The notes beneath the pieces are model-generated. The model was given only the letters and a program-made list of their open reading frames with translations. It was not told the origin of the DNA and searched no databases. Both the position numbers and the translations under genes were made by a program. Shown in pieces: positions 1-8,476 of a stretch of 64,000 bases of DNA. Source of the DNA: Chromatiales bacterium (ex Bugula neritina AB1) (GTDB lineage: Bacteria > Pseudomonadota > Gammaproteobacteria > Granulosicoccales > Granulosicoccaceae); assembly GCA_001730015.1 (NCBI GenBank), contig MDLA01000194.1, forward strand, positions 22,052 to 86,051. Direction: 5' to 3'. Each line of letters begins with the position of its first letter. The stretch's first letter is position 1.

Positions 1-88
1 CTGCGCAAAAGTGCCCGATGTCGAACTGGAGCGATTTTTCAGCCTGGGATAATTTCGCTATAGTTTATATTTCAGCCCGGTATCGGCG

Positions 89-1177
89 CTATACCAGCTT
101 ACCACGCGCCGCGACCGGCAGCACTTCGACAATCTCACGACCACGCACCGCAACCAGTTGATCCACCATATTGACGGCAACACACACATGGTTTGGAATC
201 ACCCGCACGATATCGCCAACAGCCGGTTTATTGTTGCACTTTGAAAGATCCAGAAAACCGTGCTCTTCTGCGAATTTGTGGATCCTGGCGGTCGGGTGCT
301 CCAGTATACGACCATAGCCATCCAGCCCGCCGGTGTCTGCTGTCAGTGTTTTGGAGCCGGCATCGAGAATCCCCCGCTCAGTACCACCGCGGCTGACAAC
401 ACTAGTGTATACCTGAAACGCGCAGTCTTCCAGTGTGGCCATTCCGGCTTCTACCATCATGAGATCATTGAAAATGCAGGTACCCGCGCGATGCTCGGTA
501 CTACCCTCCAATTTATCTATATTGACAAAATTCGGGGTGCCCCCCGTAGACACAATGGTTGCGCTTAGCCCGAGATCATCGAGCCCGGCAATGACTTCAT
601 CGTGAAAAATCTGAGTCTGCGGCCAGCCATCGACAGGCGGGTAAAACAACAGGCCCGCAAAGTTCAGCATGGGGTCGGCCTTGATAATTTCTGCAAGCGC
701 CAGCGCCTCGGCGGGTGTTTCAACCCCGGCACGCTGCTGACCGGTGTCGCATTCGATCAGTACATCAAGCGCTCGCCCGGCCTGTGTTGCAGCCTTTGAA
801 TACTCTGTAAGAGAAACCGGGTTATCGGCGCATACTTTCAGCGGCAAACGCCTTTGCAAAGCCGCAAGCCGACCGGATCGGGAAGCTCCTAATAGATTCG
901 TCGCTATTATTATATCGGTGATACCTGCATTCGCCATAACCTCGGCTTCACCGAGTTTCTGGCAGGTAATACCTTGTGCGCCCGCAGCCATTTGCATTAG
1001 CGCAAGCTTCGGTGATTTATGCGTTTTGATGTGCGGTCGATTTGCCACCCCGGCGTTATCGCATCGCGCCTGAGCTTTCTCTATATTACGCTCGACCACA
1101 TCGAGATCAATCACAGCGCAGGGCGTGCCGAAATTCTCGATCACCGCCGTTTTTAACTCAGGTACATCTTCAATCAT
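89..1177 (-). CDS. DSD1-family PLP-dependent D-amino-acid lyase (D-serine/3-hydroxy-D-aspartate dehydratase or D-threonine aldolase type)
   Basis: Fold-type III PLP enzyme with an alanine-racemase-like barrel at the N-terminus, acting on D-beta-hydroxy amino acids in the cytoplasm. The PLP-lysine motif PHIKTHKSP lies near residue 50, and the C-terminal metal site reads PNHVCVAVN. In this family an HxC metal pair is typical of dehydratases such as D-serine dehydratase, and HxD of D-threonine aldolases. HVC therefore favours a dehydratase, which is inference. I chose the ATG at 1177 (362 residues) because AAGGA lies 8 bases upstream and the conserved region starts there; a GTG at 1219 would add 14 residues. 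It is the last gene of the leftmost minus-strand group. Family is firm, substrate is not. Confidence 0.88.
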   Translation of the reverse strand: MIEDVPELKTAVIENFGTPCAVIDLDVVERNIEKAQARCDNAGVANRPHIKTHKSPKLALMQMAAGAQGITCQKLGEAEVMANAGITDIIIATNLLGASRSGRLAALQRRLPLKVCADNPVSLTEYSKAATQAGRALDVLIECDTGQQRAGVETPAEALALAEIIKADPMLNFAGLLFYPPVDGWPQTQIFHDEVIAGLDDLGLSATIVSTGGTPNFVNIDKLEGSTEHRAGTCIFNDLMMVEAGMATLEDCAFQVYTSVVSRGGTERGILDAGSKTLTADTGGLDGYGRILEHPTARIHKFAEEHGFLDLSKCNNKPAVGDIVRVIPNHVCVAVNMVDQLVAVRGREIVEVLPVAARGKLV

Positions 1178-1512
1178 TCTGGAATCCTTGCCTGAAACCA
1201 AATAAGGGGTAGTCCCCACTAATCGCGGGATGAATCACGCCATTAGCAGGCTAACAATAAACACTGGAAATCCACCCTATTGTACATCGTTTAACCCACA
1301 TTATTCATGCGGTGGCGAGGGTATCGCGCCGTCCTTATTTATTCACACCAGTTGATTTCACCGTGGATTTTCTTCTCGCGCCGAATACTTACTGATATCT
1401 GCAAGAGAAAAAATTCTCTGTGGAATCAAAGATCAAGTGAGATCCCGTCAATCCCGTGAATAATACGCGTTAAGGCTCGCCCGATCACTGCAGCATACGA
1501 CCGCCAGAGCGC
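1178..1512. other. Intergenic region without a recognisable gene
   Basis: I see no convincing coding frame, RNA gene or strong terminator here. It separates the DSD1-family gene from the GcvT tail fragment and must hold the start signals of the DSD1-family gene. Confidence 0.5.
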
Positions 1513-1770
1513 TCAGGCCCTGGCCCGGCTGCGAGTCGGATCGACAAACGGAATGCTACAGCATTCAGCCAGCAGACGTTTGCCGTGCCCGCCCAGTTTA
1601 CCCACCTCAAGTGGCTGCCCTTCCTCTGCGTGCTCAACAGCAAGCCTTGCCATCGCAATGGCACAGTCAAACGCCGGTGATACCGTGGCACTGGTAATGA
1701 CACCAACCTGACGACGGCCGATCATCACCGGGTCGCCCTGCACCGGCGCTTCATGGCTTTTAAACTTCAT
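1513..1770 (-). pseudogene. Detached C-terminal GcvT fragment (aminomethyltransferase beta-barrel end)
   Basis: An 85-residue frame that matches only the last part of GcvT-family proteins: HEAPVQGDPVMIGRRQVGVITSATVSPAF, then AIAMARL, EVGKLGG and a final FVDPTRSR. It begins with an ATG that overlaps the end of the upstream DUF1989-GcvT frame by 11 bases, in a different frame. Between the last residues upstream (GPDIDEV) and the first here, family members have roughly 35-45 more residues (the DPFEAGLGF...DFIG segment). Those residues are absent, so this looks like an internal deletion with a frameshift. The ATG within the upstream stop region could still allow coupled translation as a separate polypeptide. 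Confidence 0.75.
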
Positions 1771-3937
1771 CTATATCAGGGCCGAACTCCGCACCGGCCG
1801 CCATCAGACCCGCCTCTATACGAATCATCTCAAGCGCTTCCAGACCCATGGGAGTTACCCCCAGATCTTCACCCGCTGTCATCAACGCATCCCACACGGC
1901 GACAGCAGACTGCGAATGACAGAATATTTCATATCCCAGCTCGCCGGTATATCCGGTACGGGTTAAATGAAACGGTTCACCCTCACGATCGTGCAATCGC
2001 GCTATAGTGGAACCGAACCAGCGCAGCTGCTCTACTGATGTTACCGTCGGCTGCGTAAACGAAATACGCTGCAGCAGCTCACGACTGCCCGGCCCCTGCA
2101 CAGCAAGATTGGGCATGGCCGAGTACAAAGACTTCACCCAGACGTTCAGGCCGCTTTTTTCAGCCAGTTGTTTTAGCTGCAATCCGCTGTCATCGGAACC
2201 ACAGCACCAGCGGAAGGTATCTTCACTGAGCCTGAACAACGTGCCATCGTCAATCACCGCACCGGTGTCATCGCACATCAGTGCGTACACGCCCCGGTTA
2301 ACGCTCAGTTTAGTGACATTGCGTGTGATCGCCTGTTGCAGCAGCGTCTGGGCATCGGGCCCGAGCACATCAAATTTACGCAGAGAAGACATATCCTGAA
2401 CCGTTACCGCCTGTCGGCACGCGTGATACTCTTCAATAGCGCGCGTCGCTTCAAATGACTGTGGAAGCCATAGATCGCGCGCCACCGCATAGTGCCGCGT
2501 CAGAGCACTGGTACGCTCATGAAACGCCGAATGTTCAGTCAAAATAGCCTCCGAATCCGGTTTGCTGCGATAAGCGACCGCATGCCGTACCGGTGTATTT
2601 TTTTTATAGATGCGTACATGGATATCTGTCGGGTTCCAGCCATTGATCGGGTCGACATCATCCGGACACGCCGTCGAGACAGCAACGAGATCGGTCATGG
2701 CCTCCATGGCTACATAGTCACCGGGACGCGACCACGCTTCATCTGATTGAATGCGGTTGTCTGCGTGGTCGATCCATGAGTTAAAAAAGAAATTTATCGC
2801 AGGCCATGCCGGTCTCGCCTCAATACCGTAGGGCTGATACGCATGGCTGATATTGTCCGAACAGTTAAGGTGACCGAAAAACCCACGCTCTTCATAGCCT
2901 CGTGCCGTGCAAGCCAGTGCGAAGGTATCGTGCCGACCGACAGTATCCTGCTTTAGTTTTAACAGCGGACGCAAATCCTGATCAAAGAATTTATCGAACA
3001 GGCCCGGCATCGGGTAGGCACTGCGAACCATTGAACGGGTGGCTGTGGAATCGATATAGCGCTCAAGACCGGCATCGAGAGAACGGGCATTCATCGCCAT
3101 GAAATCCGAACACTGCTGCCCTTCGACATCAATTATCTGCACCACTTCACCGGCATTTAGCGTATATGAACGGGCGCTGCCTCGTGGAATGGTAAACTCA
3201 TCACGCATATCACCGAAGGGCTCCGGCAACACACTGGTAGTAACGTCATCAGGTACATGCTGATAGCTGATCGCGCCTCCCATACCCCCGCCCTGCAAAC
3301 GCTCTGCGCTGTAGATTAATTTCGGGTCGATCATCAGCCACAGTGTTACCGCAGCGGTTGCTCGCACAATAAAAGTATCGCCGGCCGGGGTTGAAGCATC
3401 GAACACCCGCACCGCCGTAAATTCTATGCCGCTCTTCCCGTCGTAACTGTTCACACCACTGTTTTTCACATCAGTGTTATTCACATCAGTGTTATTCCGG
3501 CCATTGCTGCCATTGCCGCTAATACTCCGACCAGCCGAATTGCCACCCTGGCTGCGATACCAGCTGGCTACCGACTCCAGCCCCGGCTCCACGCTGCCTA
3601 CTGTGGTTACCGGGTTGCTTGCCAGACCAAGCGCTTGAAAATCGTGATGACCGCGATCATCTAACGGTATAAGCAACACCGGCGTCGCGCCGTCTATAGC
3701 AGTAAAGGTAAGCAGATCAGCAGCTTTTAACTCAAGCCTGACCGGAACAGCCGGGCGAAGCACGCGCGCCAGTTGCCGTTGCTCATAACCGCGATAAGCA
3801 CGAGCGACAGAATCAAACCCGCCACCGCCCGGCTGGTACAGCCAGTCGAGCGGTGGCGGCAACGCAGGTGTTCCAGCACGCTGCTTTTCATTTAATAAAT
3901 CATCGGGATACGATGCCATCAGCGATCCGCCCGCCAT
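1760..3937 (-). CDS. DUF1989 (urea-carboxylase-associated) domain fused to a truncated GcvT-type aminomethyltransferase
   Basis: A 725-residue, two-module protein. Residues about 246-445 form a DUF1989 domain (VVQIIDVEGQQCSDFMA, HLNCSDN, INFFFN). Residues about 480-725 form the folate-binding N-terminal part of a GcvT/dimethylglycine-oxidase-type domain (SSLRKFDVLGPDA, GYTGELGYEI, GLEALEMIRIEAGL). Residues 1-230 are not recognised; 139-170 is an Asn/Gly/Ser-rich stretch with a duplicated NNTDV unit. DUF1989-GcvT fusions occur in other bacteria and are thought to act in one-carbon transfer from methylated amines or amino acids; the exact substrate is unknown. The frame ends early after GPDIDEV, and its natural C-terminus lies in the overlapping small frame downstream, so activity is doubtful. 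An ATG at 3919 has a better ribosome site (GGCGGA) than the one at 3937. Confidence 0.8.
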   Translation of the reverse strand: MAGGSLMASYPDDLLNEKQRAGTPALPPPLDWLYQPGGGGFDSVARAYRGYEQRQLARVLRPAVPVRLELKAADLLTFTAIDGATPVLLIPLDDRGHHDFQALGLASNPVTTVGSVEPGLESVASWYRSQGGNSAGRSISGNGSNGRNNTDVNNTDVKNSGVNSYDGKSGIEFTAVRVFDASTPAGDTFIVRATAAVTLWLMIDPKLIYSAERLQGGGMGGAISYQHVPDDVTTSVLPEPFGDMRDEFTIPRGSARSYTLNAGEVVQIIDVEGQQCSDFMAMNARSLDAGLERYIDSTATRSMVRSAYPMPGLFDKFFDQDLRPLLKLKQDTVGRHDTFALACTARGYEERGFFGHLNCSDNISHAYQPYGIEARPAWPAINFFFNSWIDHADNRIQSDEAWSRPGDYVAMEAMTDLVAVSTACPDDVDPINGWNPTDIHVRIYKKNTPVRHAVAYRSKPDSEAILTEHSAFHERTSALTRHYAVARDLWLPQSFEATRAIEEYHACRQAVTVQDMSSLRKFDVLGPDAQTLLQQAITRNVTKLSVNRGVYALMCDDTGAVIDDGTLFRLSEDTFRWCCGSDDSGLQLKQLAEKSGLNVWVKSLYSAMPNLAVQGPGSRELLQRISFTQPTVTSVEQLRWFGSTIARLHDREGEPFHLTRTGYTGELGYEIFCHSQSAVAVWDALMTAGEDLGVTPMGLEALEMIRIEAGLMAAGAEFGPDIDEV

Positions 3938-3979
3938 CAGTGAAAATGAGTTTTAAATATCCCCTATAGTAACCCGAAG

Positions 3980-6439
3980 TTACCTTTTTAACAGCACTTC
4001 AAGCGCCGTCTGGCGAAGACTTGTATCCTGTTGCCGCACAGCCATTGCCAGCGCCTTGCGCGTGCCGACAAACACAGCCAGACTCCGCGCCCGCGTCAGC
4101 CCGGTATAGATCAGATTCCGGTAGAGCATTTTAAAATGCTGCGTCAGCACCGGAATGATCACCGTTTTAAACTCACTGCCCTGAGATTTATGTATGGTTA
4201 TCGCATAGGCGAGATCGAGCTCGGTGATATCCTCCTTTTTATAATCCACAAGCCGCCCATCCGGATAAAACGATATTTCACAAGTGAGGTTTTCAGTATC
4301 GATACGGTTTATTTTACCGATATCACCGTTAAAAACATTCAGCTCGTAATTGTTCTTTCTATGAATCACCCGGTCGCCCTCGCGGAAAATCCGGTCTCCT
4401 ATACTCAGCTGGCATTTCGTCGGATTCGGCGGATTGGCTTTTTCCTGAATCACCTTGTTAAGACTAATAGTCCCGAGTGATCCCTTGGTCATTGGCGTGA
4501 GAATTTGAATCTCGGTGTCTTTGCCCTGATATTTAGGTATCCACTTAAGGTATAGATTTACAACCGTATCCACACAGGATAGCGCATAGTGCAGAGACGA
4601 CCACGGATGCACTTCCTCAAGCACCGATTTAAGCGCATCAACGTCTCTATCTGTTTTATGTAGCGATTCAAGATCAACATGGGCAAATTTCTCCGGCACG
4701 GTAAAATCCTGTTCATAGGCAGAAGTAATAACCTGATCCGTTCGAAATTCATAGGGCGAACGCTCTGACAATTGCTCAAGCTCAGCCTGCTTCCAGTCAA
4801 AATAGCGCTTGACTCTTGAAATAAATCCGATTTGCTCCTGAGTTGCTTCATCTGAATCGAGAAACAGACAATCCGTACCATCCTGCCAGTGAGTAGGTGT
4901 TTTAAATGGCGAATCGACATACGGCACCCGGCCTTCATTAATCTGATGAGCGTATTGAATGATCTGTGACTCCCTCGCCTGCCGGAATACAGTCAGAAGC
5001 CGGAAACACGGAATTACGCCCGAGGAAATTATATCTTTCAATACATTGCCAGCACCGACAGATGGCAGTTGATCCGCATCACCTATAAATAAAACCTGAC
5101 AACCGGGCGGTACTGCCTTCAGTAAGGAAGCCGACAGGCTTATATCCAGCATGGAGCATTCATCGACGATCAGAAAATCGGCATCCAGCGGGTTCTCTTC
5201 GTTGTGCTTGAATGTACCGCTCTGCCAGACCAGCATACGATGAATTGTTTTCGCCTCCCGCCCGATCACTTCCGCCATTCGTTGCGTGGCACGACCTGTT
5301 GGAGCCGACAGCAGCACCCGTCGCCCCATCGCCTCAAGCAAGCGCACAATAACCAGAGTCGTGGTAGTTTTACCGCAGCCGGGGCCGCCAGTGAGCACGG
5401 AAAATCCCTGAGTCACAACGCCTTGCACAGCAGCCGACTGCTCACCGCTCAACTTCAGCTCATGCCTTTGTGTGTATTGCCCCAGCCAGCGTGCGACCCT
5501 GTCCCGATCAACCTCCAGGCCTCCACTCAAGCGATCCAGATGTTCCGCTACAGACGCTTCATCGTAAAACAGTGATTTAGAATAAAAGCAGGCACAAGAG
5601 GTATTGTCGATAACAAGATTACGCACACGCAGCTGATCGTCATCGCGCATAACCGCAAGGTCGTTGGAAAGCCGGTCAGCTAAATCAAGTTCAATCAGCT
5701 CCATCACCCCCTCGCGAATCTGTTGCTGCGTCAGGAAGCAATGACCATGTTCCCGACTCGCCGCCAGTACATGCTTGATCGCCGCCATAATCCGCTGCGT
5801 GCTATCGAGAGCAAAACCCAGACTGAGCGCAATGTTATCAGCCGAGAAAAAACCGATTCCATAGATATCATTAGACAGGCGATACGGATCGCTACTGACA
5901 ATATTTATCGCCTGTTCACCGTAGGATTTGAAAATCCGCACAGCAAATAAAGTACTGATTCCGTGCCCCTGCAGAAACATCATCACATCTCTGATTGCCC
6001 GATGCTCAACCCAGGCTTTTTCTATCATCACCAGCTTCTTCGATGCGATACCCGGCACCTTCGTCAGCTGTTTAATTTCATTTTCAAACACATTGAGTGT
6101 ATCGCCGCCGAAATGCCTGACAATTCTTTTAGCTGTCTTCGGCCCCACCCCTTTTATAAGACCGGAACCAAGGTACTTTTCAATCGCCGCCGTCGTTGCC
6201 GGTTTTTTCTCTACCGCTTTCGTTGCCTTAAACTGACGCCCGTACTTACGATCAGTAACCCAGCTGCCCTCGAACGACATAGTCGCACCAGCAAAAACCC
6301 GGGTTTGATGAACGGTAACCGTTTCCTGCTGCGCCGGATTGTCCAGCGGCTGTAAACGCAGCACAGACCAGCCATTAGCCGGGTTATGGTAGGTAATCCG
6401 ACTGACTATTCCAGTCAGTTTTTCGTCAATACGGTTCAC
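3980..6439 (-). CDS. recD2: RecD2-type ATP-dependent 5'-3' DNA helicase
   Basis: An 819-residue superfamily 1B helicase. The N-terminal OB-like region is followed by tandem helix-hairpin-helix motifs (LIKGVGPKTAKRIV near 95), then Walker A GGPGCGKTT at 351-359, Walker B LIVDECSM at 423-430, and the UvrD-C-like end with YAITIHKSQGSEF. This matches RecD2, the stand-alone helicase of bacteria, rather than the RecD subunit of RecBCD. Odd point: between FLFLDSDEA and the conserved ILTPMTKGSLG block there are about 125 residues where most relatives have roughly 25-30. This implies an inserted, partly acidic domain around 545-650. Upstream DNA is non-coding. Likely role is DNA repair or fork processing; nothing local suggests a defence role. 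Confidence 0.93.
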   Translation of the reverse strand: MNRIDEKLTGIVSRITYHNPANGWSVLRLQPLDNPAQQETVTVHQTRVFAGATMSFEGSWVTDRKYGRQFKATKAVEKKPATTAAIEKYLGSGLIKGVGPKTAKRIVRHFGGDTLNVFENEIKQLTKVPGIASKKLVMIEKAWVEHRAIRDVMMFLQGHGISTLFAVRIFKSYGEQAINIVSSDPYRLSNDIYGIGFFSADNIALSLGFALDSTQRIMAAIKHVLAASREHGHCFLTQQQIREGVMELIELDLADRLSNDLAVMRDDDQLRVRNLVIDNTSCACFYSKSLFYDEASVAEHLDRLSGGLEVDRDRVARWLGQYTQRHELKLSGEQSAAVQGVVTQGFSVLTGGPGCGKTTTTLVIVRLLEAMGRRVLLSAPTGRATQRMAEVIGREAKTIHRMLVWQSGTFKHNEENPLDADFLIVDECSMLDISLSASLLKAVPPGCQVLFIGDADQLPSVGAGNVLKDIISSGVIPCFRLLTVFRQARESQIIQYAHQINEGRVPYVDSPFKTPTHWQDGTDCLFLDSDEATQEQIGFISRVKRYFDWKQAELEQLSERSPYEFRTDQVITSAYEQDFTVPEKFAHVDLESLHKTDRDVDALKSVLEEVHPWSSLHYALSCVDTVVNLYLKWIPKYQGKDTEIQILTPMTKGSLGTISLNKVIQEKANPPNPTKCQLSIGDRIFREGDRVIHRKNNYELNVFNGDIGKINRIDTENLTCEISFYPDGRLVDYKKEDITELDLAYAITIHKSQGSEFKTVIIPVLTQHFKMLYRNLIYTGLTRARSLAVFVGTRKALAMAVRQQDTSLRQTALEVLLKR

Positions 6440-6925
6440 GTCAAAATGCTATTCCGGGTAAACACTACTGAAACGGAAACTGCCGAAACCTCTTATCCGG
6501 CGTAACCATAACATACAGAAAGCATCAATGATAAAGAGTAGAAAACCAGCCCGTTGAGCTAAGGTCTCAATTGTCAAGGACACTGCAACCCACAAACAGA
6601 ACTGAATTTTGGAGAAACCGAATCCCTGTGTTATCTGATTGTGGGACTGAGTAAGCCCGGACATCCGTTTAGACTATAAATTGAGCTACTAGTGATCTTA
6701 TGTTTACATCAGATTGACTACACAGAGAGACACTTGTGCGAAATACCTTTGATACCGGGAAACACTCCACATGTTTTTTCTACAAATACATCATGTATCA
6801 CAGCAGAATTATTACAATAGCCCAGCCAGTCGGGACCTCACTTTAACCGGCATTTTAACCGGTTACTCGTTTTAATACTCAAAAATAAAGAGTACAGTGG
6901 GGCCAAGAATACAGAGGGGGCAATT
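6440..6925. other. AT-rich non-coding stretch upstream of recD2
   Basis: No supported gene. A 71-codon frame at 6449-6664 is not convincing. A short direct repeat of TTAACCGG with a downstream arm pair ACTC/GAGT near 6850-6895 lies next to the end of the dead RAYT transposase and may belong to its flank. Confidence 0.4.
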
Positions 6926-7707
6926 CTACATTTCAGCTATTTCTGCTCTCAATAATTTATACTCCGCTAATGTATTTCCATCTGATCCCATCAGTTTATT
7001 CAACTTTCCCACTACCGTTGATATCGCGCTCTAGCCCGCAACTTGAAACCCCTCCGCGAGTTCCAACGATGTTATTTCCGTTTTTTCCTGTGTCAACTTC
7101 ATCGCCATCCATCGGGATACATTTCTCTCATGCCTCCCTCTTTTTGTTTTCAATATTTCTGCCTCCGTACAACCACAGTGCTCACACATTATCTTAACTA
7201 CATTTTCATATAGAACCATTGATCGCGCACTATTTACCTAACTGCCTTCTGAAAACGCATAAAGATAGGTTATACCAACAAATTCCTAGCTGCCCGCACC
7301 GCCGGCCAATTATCTTTTGAATAAAACCTCTCTGCCTCTGCATCAACTCCATGATCCACATATCGAGCGTATACCCTGGTCGTTGGCCTGAAACCAGATC
7401 TCTAAAAACCATTTAGTTAATCGGCCACTCTGGTGCGTCTATCTATTTTAGTACAGAGAATAATCCCCATACACATGGTGTATCGCCCTGCCCGGATTCC
7501 ATCTCAGGCTATGTATTAGCAAATGGTAGTGACCCCCAATCCGGCAATACCCGTCTATATCCACACCGAATCGCTTATTTTCCTACTCCAAGTACAATAA
7601 AACACTTCATAATACTTCGATCCATGAAATACATTCCGACGCCCTCTACCACGATTCATAACGTGATAATACGCCCCTTCATACTCCACTCGCTGTAGTC
7701 TCGCCAT
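6926..7707 (-). pseudogene. Degraded REP-associated tyrosine transposase (RAYT, Y1/HUH, IS200-like)
   Basis: Reading the minus strand across frames recovers a RAYT. It starts at the ATG at 7707 with MARLQRVEYEGAYYHVMNRG, the classic N-terminus. After a frameshift comes RFGVDIDGYCRIGGHYHLL, with the HUH-type metal motif HYH encoded at 7523-7531. Then follow FYSKDNWPAV and a C-terminal DnaA-like helix region (YENVVKIMCEHCGCTEAEIL at about 7150-7210). An in-frame amber codon at 7031-7033 sits where a tyrosine is expected, and the frame then continues SAISTVVGKLNKL to a stop at 6926. At least two frameshifts and two internal stops make it inactive. RAYTs mobilise REP palindromes. Flanks carry AAAGGGGTCAAGTCT upstream and GCCCCCTCTGTATTCTTGG downstream, which may be element ends. 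Confidence 0.88.
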
Positions 7708-8131
7708 AATCCACCAAATAGCACATTTATAACTGATTTTTAGACTTGACCCCTTTAGGCTCCGCTCACAGACTCCCGCATAACTCTCGTAACCCCAGCT
7801 ACCTGATGAGAACTCCAGTACGCTCGTAAAACAAGAACACTACCGCATTGTAACCATCGATCTGGTTTTACAGCGGCAGGACAATAATTACTTGTGTCAA
7901 TTCGCAAAGAATCCCTGTATTTTCATGCTGATGCCTGACAGTGGCGAGGTAGTACAATGACCCCATAGATCCTGATTTTGCCACATGCTCAGCAGATACT
8001 CGGGAGCCTCAACTATGTGCCTGGCATCCGATACACTGATCATAGTCATCAGGGTTCTTTTTTATTTGTTGCGGGGTTAACGCGAACTAATTGAGATGCT
8101 TTCATTCGAAAGTACCTGAGGTTGCAGTACA
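7708..8131. other. Non-coding stretch between the RAYT remnant and the inverted-repeat elements
   Basis: No coding frame, RNA gene or clear repeat is supported here. Base composition is more AT-rich than the flanking genes, consistent with an old insertion or decay region. Confidence 0.4.
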
Positions 8132-8256
8132 CTAGGAGCCTGTCCGAGAACTAGAAAAATAGAATTATACATACCAGATATAGAGATAAGTAAGATCACA
8201 ATCGCTACATATGGTATGTCGTTTTGTAAAATTCCAGTTCTCGGACAGCCACCTAG
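8132..8256. mobile_element. Small inverted-repeat (MITE-like) element, copy A
   Basis: About 125 bp bounded by CTAG. The left end reads CTAGGAGCCTGTCCGAGAAC, and the reverse complement of the right end reads CTAGGTGGCTGTCCGAGAAC, with only two differences in these 20 bases. The interior is AT-rich, unlike that of copies B-D, and encodes nothing. It shares its right CTAG with copy B. It is a non-autonomous element, probably mobilised in trans by a transposase with matching ends. IS5-type elements favour YTAR targets such as CTAG, but the family is inference. Confidence 0.8.
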
Positions 8257-8418
8257 GAGCCTGTCTGAGAATGAGGATCTCCTGCGGACGCGATCTTTTG
8301 GCCAGAAATTCTGATCAATTTCGTTAAATATGAATGACTATTCGCCTTAATCAATCAAAATATTTGACTCAAAACCTCACGCCCTCGCTACGACCCTCAT
8401 TCTCAGACAAACTCCTAG
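8253..8418 (+). mobile_element. Small inverted-repeat (MITE-like) element, copy B
   Basis: 166 bp, bounded by CTAG at both ends. Left end CTAGGAGCCTGTCTGAGAAT; reverse complement of the right end CTAGGAGTTTGTCTGAGAAT, two mismatches in 20, with the match continuing GAGG. The interior includes GCGATCTTTTGGCCAG and CCCTCGCTACGACC, both found again at 58.4 kb or at the right edge of the window. It ends 58 bases before the start of the large ABC-like gene and may carry or disturb that gene's promoter. Confidence 0.85.
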
Positions 8419-8476
8419 CAGCGCAGTACACGCCAAACCTGATCAAACACATGCAACATCCCTAAGAGAACAGTTG

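Noticed and set aside
6449..6664. 71-codon hydrophobic minus-strand frame downstream of the RAYT remnant
   Set aside because: No family resemblance, no ribosome site, and it lies in decayed intergenic DNA.
7230..7412. 60-codon frame inside the 7-kb region
   Set aside because: It is a wrong-frame reading of the dead RAYT gene; the conserved residues there are in another frame.
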